Source: Actinomycetales bacterium
GTDB taxonomy: Bacteria; Actinomycetota; Actinomycetes; Actinomycetales; Actinomycetaceae
Direction of reading: 5' to 3'
Length of the DNA: 12,081 nucleotides
Assembly: GCA_022838965.1 (NCBI GenBank)
Contig: JALHDK010000042.1
Span: forward strand, 1 to 12,081
Positions 8,084 to 12,081 of the stretch are shown here, one piece after another. How positions within the stretch are numbered: position 1 is the stretch's first letter; every line of letters starts with the position of its first letter. Under the pieces are notes generated by a model. It was not told the origin of the DNA. It saw only the letters and a program-made list of their open reading frames with translations, and searched no databases. Both the position numbers and the translations under genes were made by a program.

Positions 8084-8317
8084 ATGTACATCAGTCCGGA
8101 AGCCAACCCCGCCTCCGAGCGCTACGCCGCGGATACCGACAGGACCCGCGCCGCGCTGGGGCGTGCCATCACGTTCTCGCTGATGGCTATCCTGGCCCTC
8201 GGTCTCGCGGCCGCCGCGGATGTCTTCGGGCCGCTCGATGCCGGTGCCGTCGCGGGGCTCGTCATGGCCGGGATCGGCGTCGCGCTGGCGCTGGCCCCCT
8301 CGCGCATCAGGAGCTGA
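8084..8317 (+). CDS. Small two-helix membrane protein, unknown function
   Basis: This 77-residue protein has a hydrophilic N-terminus (MYISPEANPASERYAADTDR, then TRAALGRA). Two hydrophobic segments follow, at about 29-46 (ITFSLMAILALGLAAAAD) and 52-71 (AGAVAGLVMAGIGVALALAP), joined by a short loop, with a basic end (SRIRS). This fits a small inner-membrane hairpin with both ends in the cytoplasm. Start ATG 8084 is supported by AGAAAGGAA a few bases upstream; the frame stays open further upstream to about 7979, but that extension is Arg- and Cys-rich, not protein-like, and crosses the likely promoter. The gene has a dyad upstream and a strong intrinsic terminator downstream, so it appears to be its own transcription unit. 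I do not recognise the family. Confidence 0.7.
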   Translation: MYISPEANPASERYAADTDRTRAALGRAITFSLMAILALGLAAAADVFGPLDAGAVAGLVMAGIGVALALAPSRIRS

Positions 8318-8331
8318 CCTGCAGCCGCACA

Positions 8332-8359
8332 CACCCCTGCCGGTGCCGGCATCCGGGTG
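8332..8359 (+). other. GC-rich hairpin after the small membrane protein gene
   Basis: The inner stem TGCCGG / CCGGCA (8338-8343 and 8346-8351) is extended by CACCC / GGGTG (8332-8336 and 8355-8359) across a small internal loop. No T run follows. It lies between the stop codon at 8317 and the terminator at 8376-8403 and may protect the mRNA 3' end. Confidence 0.5.
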
Positions 8360-8375
8360 ACTGCGAAGAAGCAGG

Positions 8376-8403
8376 GTGTCGTCGAGGATGACGGCGCTTT
8401 TTT
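8376..8403 (+). terminator. Intrinsic (rho-independent) terminator
   Basis: GTGTCGTC (8376-8383), loop GAGGAT and GACGGCGC (8390-8397) form an 8-bp stem with two G-U pairs, followed directly by six T (8398-8403). This is the clearest terminator in the window. It ends transcription of the small membrane protein gene 38 bases before the CorA start, so the two genes are unlikely to be co-transcribed. Confidence 0.85.
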
Positions 8404-8429
8404 GTTGCCCGCGCGCCGGCGGGACCGGG

Positions 8430-8435
8430 CACGAT
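8430..8435 (+). promoter_or_regulatory. -10-like box CACGAT, candidate leaderless start of the CorA gene
   Basis: CACGAT ends exactly six bases before ATG 8442, the same geometry as at 185 and 4240. A GGAG directly after it ends only two bases before the ATG, too near to work as a normal Shine-Dalgarno sequence. Confidence 0.35.
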
Positions 8436-8441
8436 GGAGCC

Positions 8442-9449
8442 ATGGACGAGTCACTCCGCAGCATCGTGGCGAGCAGGGAGTGGCGTGGCGGCGCCGTCGT
8501 CGACGACGACGTCCGGCTCGAGGAGATCCCGGCGGCGGTCCGGGAGCCCGAAGGGGTCGTGTGGATCGACCTGCTGCGTCCGACGGCGGAGGAGCTGGGG
8601 CGGCTGGCCGGTGAGCTCGGCATCCCGCCCACGCAGGTCGAGGACGCCCTCGCCCCCTTCGAGCGGCCCAAGGTGGTCCGCTACGAGTCGCACGTCTTCT
8701 TCACGGTGTACGCGACGTGGCTCGCGCCGCGCGATCCGGAGCGGCCGGAGGTGGCGCGCCTGCGCGCCGCACGCATCTCCGGGGTGGTCCTGCCGCGCGC
8801 CCTCGTCACCATCCGGATGGACGAGGACTTCGACATGGCGCCGGTGCTCAGGATCTGGGAGGAGAACGTGCACCTGTTCCGCCACGGCTCGGGAGCCCTG
8901 GTGCACGGACTGCTGGACCATGTCGTGGACGGCCACTTCGCCACGATCCAGCAGCTCGACGACGTCATCGAGGATCTCGAGGACGTGCTGTTCGAGGAGC
9001 GGCGGACCGGCCCGGAGTTCGCCCGCGATGTCTTCGTGCTGCGGCGCGACCTCGTGGAACTGCGTCGCATGGTGCTGCCCATGCGGGAGGTGGTCAGCGG
9101 GCTGCTGCGCCGCACCCCGGGCCGGGCAACCGAACTCGACGCCTGGTTCGACGACCTCTACGACCACGTCCTGCGCGCCTCGGAGTGGACGGAGTCCCTG
9201 CGCGACATGGTGACGTCCATCTTCGAGACCAACCTCTCGCTGCAGGACGCCCGTCTGAACGAGATCATGAAGAAGCTCGCGGCCTGGGCCGCGATCATCG
9301 CGGTGCCCACCGCCATCACGGGGTGGTTCGGGCAGAACGTCCCCTACCCGGGTTCGGAGCACACGAGCGGCCTCTGGATGAGCGTGCTGGCGATCGTGCT
9401 CGTCTCGAGTGTGCTCTACCTGACGTTCCGGCGGCGGGAGTGGCTCTAG
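8442..9449 (+). CDS. CorA-family metal ion transporter (GQN variant)
   Basis: This 335-residue membrane protein is predicted to carry Mg2+ or a related divalent ion as a homopentamer. It has the CorA plan. A cytoplasmic alpha/beta domain spans about 1-150, with VVWIDLLRPTAEEL (39-52), VEDALAPFERPKV (66-78) and FFTVYATWL. A long helical stalk follows (about 155-275), with HFATIQQLDDVIEDLEDVLF and FETNLSLQDARLNEIMKKL. Two helices lie at the C-terminus (about 279-297 and 311-329), ending in the basic FRRREWL. The family signature GMN after the first helix reads GQN here (297-299, WFGQNVPYPG). I believe similar FGQNVPYPG sequences occur in other actinobacterial members, so this is probably a subfamily and not a loss of function, but ion choice may differ. 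ATG 8442 aligns with the domain start; upstream in-frame codons run into the terminator. It converges on the GCS2 gene with a 12-base gap. Confidence 0.88.
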   Translation: MDESLRSIVASREWRGGAVVDDDVRLEEIPAAVREPEGVVWIDLLRPTAEELGRLAGELGIPPTQVEDALAPFERPKVVRYESHVFFTVYATWLAPRDPERPEVARLRAARISGVVLPRALVTIRMDEDFDMAPVLRIWEENVHLFRHGSGALVHGLLDHVVDGHFATIQQLDDVIEDLEDVLFEERRTGPEFARDVFVLRRDLVELRRMVLPMREVVSGLLRRTPGRATELDAWFDDLYDHVLRASEWTESLRDMVTSIFETNLSLQDARLNEIMKKLAAWAAIIAVPTAITGWFGQNVPYPGSEHTSGLWMSVLAIVLVSSVLYLTFRRREWL

Positions 9450-9461
9450 CGCCCGAGCGGT

Positions 9462-10940
9462 TCAGAGACGATCCCACTCGTGGACGGGCGTGTTGGTGTG
9501 GCTGCGTGCGGCGTACTCGAGCGTCATGCGCCGCAGGGCCTCCCAGCGGTCCAGTCCGCGTGACTCCAGCGCGTGCACCGCGTCCACCTGCCACCAGGCG
9601 CCGTTGTGGCCGGTGGTGCAGCGTCCCTCGATGATGCCGAGCAGGCGCTCACGAACGTCGTCGTTGACCCCCCACATCTGCAGTCCCTCGTGGGCGAGCG
9701 GCAACAGCCGGCGCAGGACGAGTTCGCCGACCGGCACCGTTCCCATCCCCGGCCAGTAGACTCCCGCATCCATTCCCCTCATCGCCGCCGCGGTGAAGTT
9801 CTCCTCCGCGGCCCCGAAGGACATGCGCGACCAGACGGGCCGGTCCTCGTGGGCGAGGGCGCGCAGCGCCCCGAAGTAGAAGGCGCCGTTGGCCATGATG
9901 TCCACCACGGTGGGGCCGGCGGGCAGGACGCGGTTCTCCACCCGGAGGTGCGGGCGGCCGCGCACGACGTCGTACACCGGGCGGTTCCACCGCCACACGG
10001 TGCCGTTGTGGAGGCGCAACTCCTGCAGTGACGGGGTCAGGCCGGCCGCCAGTTCCGCGACCGGGTCCTCGGCCTCCACGACGGGCAGGAGGGCGGGGAA
10101 GTAGCGGAGGTTCTCCTCGAAGAGATCGAACACGCTGGTGATCCACCGTTCGCCGAACCACACGCGTGGACGGACGCCCTGCGCCTTCATCTCCGCGGGC
10201 CTCGTATCGGTGGCCTGGGTGAACAGCGCGATCCGGGTCTCGCGCCACAGCTCCCTGCCCAGGAAGTACGGCGAGTTCGCGCCCAGCGCCACCTGCGCGG
10301 CGGCCAGGCACTGGGCCGCGTTCCACGAGGCCGCGAACTCGCTGGGGCTCACCTGGAGATGGAACTGGACCGAGGTGCAGGCCGCCTCGGGGGCGATGGA
10401 GTCCGCCCACAGTTCGAGGGACTCCCGCTCCCCGTGGATGGTGATGTGCAGGTCCTCGCCGCGCGCCTGCAGCATCTGCTCGTCGAGCAGCGCGTAGCGG
10501 GGGTTGGCGCTGATGGCTTCCGGGCTCAGGTGTTCCGGCCGGAGCGTGGGCAGGATGCCGATCATCATCATCCCGGCACCCTCGGCCTGCGCTCTCTCCT
10601 CGGCGGCATTGAGCTGGTCACGCACCTCACGCTCGTACTCCGCGACGCCGTTACCCTTCAGGATCCGCGGCGGGATGTTGATCTCGAGGTTGAAGCGGCC
10701 GAGCTCGGGCACGAACGCGGGGTTGTCGATGCTCGCGAGGATCTCGGAGTTGCGCATGACCGGGTGACCGGCGTGGTCGATGAGGTTCAGTTCCACCTCC
10801 ATCCCCGTGAGGGGGAGGTCGAACTCGAAGAGCTCCCGGTGCAGCATCTGCGCCAGAACGTCCAGGCAGCGATGCACCTTCTCCCGATAGCGCTTGCGGT
10901 CCTGGCGGGAGAAGCTCCGGTCGGACACGTCCTTGCCCAT
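9462..10940 (-). CDS. GCS2-family glutamate-cysteine ligase-like enzyme
   Basis: This 492-residue cytoplasmic protein is of the glutamate-cysteine ligase type 2 (GCS2, YbdK-like) superfamily, ATP-dependent carboxylate-amine ligases. Visible family marks are GMEVELNL (46-53), with the acidic residues expected to bind Mg-ATP; GRFNLEINIPPR (81-92); GILPTLRPEHLS; DLHITIHGE; TSVQFHLQVSP; and HNGTVWRWNRPVYD with HLRVENRVLPAGPT. It is longer than YbdK (about 370 residues) and fits a group of roughly 490 residues common in Actinobacteria and usually annotated as glutamate-cysteine ligase. The N-terminus (RQDRKRYREKVHRCLDVLAQ) is typical of that group. ATG 10940 is preferred over TTG 10958. Upstream, CACGCT lies exactly six bases before the ATG. 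Because an MshD-like gene lies only about 1 kb away, the organism probably makes mycothiol, so a role in glutathione synthesis is doubtful; the true amine and acid substrates are unknown. Confidence 0.8.
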   Translation of the reverse strand: MGKDVSDRSFSRQDRKRYREKVHRCLDVLAQMLHRELFEFDLPLTGMEVELNLIDHAGHPVMRNSEILASIDNPAFVPELGRFNLEINIPPRILKGNGVAEYEREVRDQLNAAEERAQAEGAGMMMIGILPTLRPEHLSPEAISANPRYALLDEQMLQARGEDLHITIHGERESLELWADSIAPEAACTSVQFHLQVSPSEFAASWNAAQCLAAAQVALGANSPYFLGRELWRETRIALFTQATDTRPAEMKAQGVRPRVWFGERWITSVFDLFEENLRYFPALLPVVEAEDPVAELAAGLTPSLQELRLHNGTVWRWNRPVYDVVRGRPHLRVENRVLPAGPTVVDIMANGAFYFGALRALAHEDRPVWSRMSFGAAEENFTAAAMRGMDAGVYWPGMGTVPVGELVLRRLLPLAHEGLQMWGVNDDVRERLLGIIEGRCTTGHNGAWWQVDAVHALESRGLDRWEALRRMTLEYAARSHTNTPVHEWDRL

Positions 10941-10946
10941 GCGCCA

Positions 10947-10952
10947 AGCGTG
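10947..10952 (-). promoter_or_regulatory. -10-like box CACGCT, weak candidate leaderless start of the GCS2 gene
   Basis: On the minus strand, CACGCT ends six bases before ATG 10940, and no Shine-Dalgarno sequence is present. The hexamer is a poor -10 by itself; the repeated spacing is the main support. Confidence 0.28.
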
Positions 10953-11003
10953 CCGCAAACGCGGGTGCGCGTCGAGGGATCGGGATCCCGTGCAGCGATG
11001 GTG

Positions 11004-11030
11004 TCACCGGCGGAGATGGGCAGCCGGTGA
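11004..11030 (-). terminator. Hairpin downstream of tRNA-Lys, possible terminator
   Basis: TCACCGGC (11004-11011) and GCCGGTGA (11023-11030) form a perfect 8-bp stem with an 11-base loop, beginning 24 bases beyond the tRNA 3' end on the minus strand. No T run follows, so it may stop transcription poorly or serve as a processing boundary. A 10-bp palindrome CGGGATCCCG (10981-10990) lies just beyond it. Confidence 0.4.
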
Positions 11031-11054
11031 TGGCGGCGTCGCGGGCAGGAGAGG

Positions 11055-11127
11055 TGGGCCCCGTGGGGCTCGAACCCACGACCTACGGATTAAAAGTCCG
11101 CTGCTCTGCCAACTGAGCTAGAGGCCC
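11055..11127 (-). tRNA. tRNA-Lys (anticodon TTT)
   Basis: The minus strand folds into a full 73-base cloverleaf. The acceptor stem is GGGCCTC with GGGGCCC (one G-U pair) and discriminator A. The D arm contains GCTCAGTTGGCAGAGC. The anticodon stem-loop is GCGGA-CTTTTAA-TCCGT with anticodon TTT. The T arm is GTGGG-TTCGAGC-CCCAC. CCA is not encoded (the bases after the discriminator are CCT), so it must be added by the CCA enzyme. The gene stands alone, divergent from the hypothetical protein gene at 11291. No integrase or repeated tRNA end is seen, so there is no sign that it serves as an integration site here. Confidence 0.97.
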
Positions 11128-11138
11128 GCGCCCGGGGC

Positions 11139-11159
11139 GACCACGCTCGGGGCGTGGTC
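11139..11159 (-). other. Perfect 8-bp hairpin in the tRNA-Lys 5' leader
   Basis: GACCACGC, a five-base loop and GCGTGGTC form a perfect stem that ends 11 bases before the mature tRNA 5' end, inside the predicted leader of about 40 bases. It could mark the leader for RNase processing or simply stabilise the precursor. Confidence 0.5.
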
Positions 11160-11174
11160 ACGCGCAGGGCACCC

Positions 11175-11204
11175 CCATGGTATCGCCGGGCCGCGGACTC
11201 ACGG
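11175..11204 (-). promoter_or_regulatory. Candidate tRNA-Lys promoter
   Basis: On the minus strand, TTCCGT (11204-11199), an 18-base spacer and TACCAT (11180-11175) form a plausible promoter; transcription would start near 11168. The -10 is identical to that before the sugar dehydrogenase gene, and the -35 resembles that of the aldolase gene. Confidence 0.5.
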
Positions 11205-11220
11205 AATCGGGGCGGGAGGG

Positions 11221-11251
11221 TTGACCGTCCCACACGCCACCCGCTCACAAT
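11221..11251 (+). promoter_or_regulatory. Candidate promoter of the hypothetical-mshD operon
   Basis: TTGACC (11221-11226) and CACAAT (11246-11251) lie 19 bases apart, slightly long for a standard promoter, in the divergent gap between tRNA-Lys and the gene at 11291. The predicted leader is about 33 bases and ends in AGGA (11282-11285), which serves as the ribosome binding site of GTG 11291. Confidence 0.4.
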
Positions 11252-11290
11252 AGGTGTGCACCCGCCCACCCCGCCCACCCCCAGGACACC

Positions 11291-11923
11291 GTGACCCGCA
11301 CCCCGCCACGCCGGCCCGCCCGCCTCGACGAGGCCGGCGCGGAGGCCCTCGTCGGCGCCCCCGACCCCGCGGACGCCGCGTCCCTCGCACACGAGACGGC
11401 ACGGGCGATCGTCGATGGCGGCCGCGGACGGGCCGACGACGCGGCTCTGGTGGAGCGGCTCGTCCGGCTGGTGGAGACCGAGGGGCTGGAGACGATCGCG
11501 GAGTTGTGGGCGGGCTCGCCCGCGGACACGCTGCCCGGCACGCTCTGGCGCCTCTACGTCATCAGGGAATGGGTGCGGCGGGATCCCCGTCACATCGTGG
11601 TGAACTACCAGCGGGGTCTGGCCCTCGCCGAGGTCGCCGGGGTCATCGCGGGTGTCGCGGACACCCCGGGCCCGGAGGACGTGACGCGGACGGCCGACCG
11701 GATCCTGTCCGGGGTGTTCGACGGAGACCTCGACGTGGCGCTCGACCGCGCCTCCGCCTTCCTCAAGGTTCTCGCCGCCGGCAGTGCCCTCGCCGCGGAC
11801 TCCCTCGACGCCACGGACGACGGACTGTCCGCGCGGGTCACGCAGCGTGCGGGCAACCTGCTCAACACGGCCGAGGAGCTCCGCCGGGCAGCGGCGATGG
11901 CCCGGACCGGCACGCTCGAGTGA
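11291..11923 (+). CDS. Hypothetical protein, probably in an operon with the mshD-like gene
   Basis: This soluble, mostly helical protein of 210 residues has no signal peptide or membrane segment. It contains a compact conserved-looking core: ELWAGSPADTLPGTLWRLYV (71-90), IREWVRRDP (91-99), then VNYQRGLALAEVAGVIAGV and GPEDVTRTADRILSGVFDGD. The second half is Ala/Leu-rich and helical. I recall similar proteins in other Actinobacteria but cannot name a family or function. GTG 11291 is the start because AGGA lies six bases upstream and the frame has a promoter-like sequence at a suitable distance. The next gene begins 13 bases after the stop on the same strand, so the two are probably transcribed together. 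It is acid-rich and Arg-rich with very high GC at third codon positions, as expected for the genome. Confidence 0.75.
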   Translation: MTRTPPRRPARLDEAGAEALVGAPDPADAASLAHETARAIVDGGRGRADDAALVERLVRLVETEGLETIAELWAGSPADTLPGTLWRLYVIREWVRRDPRHIVVNYQRGLALAEVAGVIAGVADTPGPEDVTRTADRILSGVFDGDLDVALDRASAFLKVLAAGSALAADSLDATDDGLSARVTQRAGNLLNTAEELRRAAAMARTGTLE

Positions 11924-11936
11924 CGGCGGCAGGCCC

Positions 11937-12081
11937 GTGATCGCCGTCGCCCGCACCCTTGCCGCCGCCGACCGCGCGGCGGTGCTCGCGCTCCTCGACC
12001 GCGTTGCGGCCCACGACGGCGTCCCCGCCGTCGGCGAGGTGGGCCTTCTCGAGCTGCGGGCCGCCACCGGCCGCGCCACCC
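11937..12081 (+). CDS. mshD: Mycothiol synthase N-terminus (partial, cut by window edge)
   Basis: An open frame from GTG 11937 runs without a stop to the right edge (48 codons). The protein begins VIAVARTLAAADRAAVLALL, followed by VAAHDGVPAVGEVGLLELRA. This resembles the N-terminus of MshD, where a helix is followed by a DGV-PVGE-LREL motif (M. tuberculosis MshD has VDGVAPVGEQVLREL). MshD is a two-domain GNAT acetyltransferase that adds acetyl-CoA to the cysteine amine of Cys-GlcN-Ins, the last step of mycothiol synthesis. Only the start of the first domain is visible, so the acetyl-CoA motifs cannot be checked. It follows the hypothetical gene by 13 bases. The ribosome binding site is weak (GGCAGG), consistent with translational coupling to the gene before it. 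Confidence 0.7.
   Translation, partial: MIAVARTLAAADRAAVLALLDRVAAHDGVPAVGEVGLLELRAATGRAT

Noticed and set aside
7822..8106. Upstream extension of the thioredoxin-CcdA protein by 95 residues
   Set aside because: The extension crosses the likely promoter, has no conserved character and would bury the signal peptide. GAAGGGA places the start at 7821.
6424..8391. Long plus-strand open frame (655 codons) opposite the thioredoxin-CcdA gene
   Set aside because: The product is low-complexity charged residues, and it runs antisense through a gene with a signal peptide, CPHC motif and seven helices and then through the intergenic gap.
8318..8441. M-box magnesium riboswitch before the CorA gene
   Set aside because: The gap is too short and has no M-box-like conserved core; the structure is explained by a terminator of the gene before it.
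10894..11121. Plus-strand frame containing GARTHDLRIKSPLLCQLS
   Set aside because: This is the well-known false protein made by translating the complement of a tRNA gene (here tRNA-Lys).
11055..11127. Integration site (att) at tRNA-Lys
   Set aside because: No integrase, no duplicated tRNA 3' end and no change in composition are seen on either side within the window.
11090..12079. Long minus-strand open frame (329 codons) running into the tRNA
   Set aside because: It ends in the antisense-of-coding and tRNA region, has a random Arg/Gly-rich composition and covers the coding strand of two better-supported genes.

Overview
The window is very GC-rich DNA of a high-GC Gram-positive bacterium. 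Several markers point to Actinobacteria, most likely Micrococcales (Micrococcaceae or a near relative; the exact genus cannot be read from the window). These are a gene start that resembles mycothiol synthase at the right edge, a Staphylococcus-type class I fructose-bisphosphate aldolase, TANNNT-like -10 boxes lying directly before ATG starts, and a tRNA-Lys without an encoded CCA end. No transposase, integrase, phage gene, CRISPR array or plasmid function is visible. No stretch longer than 300 bases lacks a gene; the longest gap is 262 bases (7822-8083).

Layout, left to right. (1) The C-terminal end of an unrecognised membrane protein (2-154, +). (2) A lipoprotein of the PQQ-dependent soluble aldose dehydrogenase family (185-1417, +). 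(3) A convergent six-helix membrane protein with an N-terminal HAAS-like domain (1442-2458, -). (4) A small GerMN-domain lipoprotein (2605-3228, +). (5) Class I fructose-bisphosphate aldolase (3295-4179, +). (6) Dihydroxy-acid dehydratase IlvD (4240-6078, +). (7) A 186-base convergent gap with a 31-bp dyad-containing tandem repeat. (8) An exported CPHC thioredoxin-like domain fused to a CcdA/DsbD-like membrane domain (6265-7821, -). (9) A 262-base gap with a long dyad, then a 77-residue two-helix membrane protein (8084-8317, +) and a clear intrinsic terminator. (10) A CorA-family metal transporter with GQN in place of GMN (8442-9449, +). (11) A convergent GCS2-family glutamate-cysteine-ligase-like enzyme (9462-10940, -). 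(12) tRNA-Lys(TTT) (11055-11127, -) with a hairpin on each side. (13) A conserved-looking hypothetical protein (11291-11923, +), tightly followed by the start of an MshD-like gene (11937-12081, +, cut by the window edge).

Most genes look monocistronic, each with its own start signals. The only tight gene pair is the hypothetical gene and the mshD-like gene (13-base gap). A loose thiol theme runs through the right half: an extracytoplasmic dithiol relay, a gamma-glutamyl-cysteine-ligase-like enzyme and mycothiol synthase. They are not in one operon, so a functional link is inference only. The window is largely housekeeping and cell-envelope DNA. The items most worth a second look are four ATG starts that each have a -10-like hexamer exactly six bases upstream (candidate leaderless mRNAs), the reversed-order thioredoxin-CcdA fusion with imperfect direct repeats on both sides, the 31-bp tandem repeat, and the GCS2 ligase in an apparent mycothiol producer.
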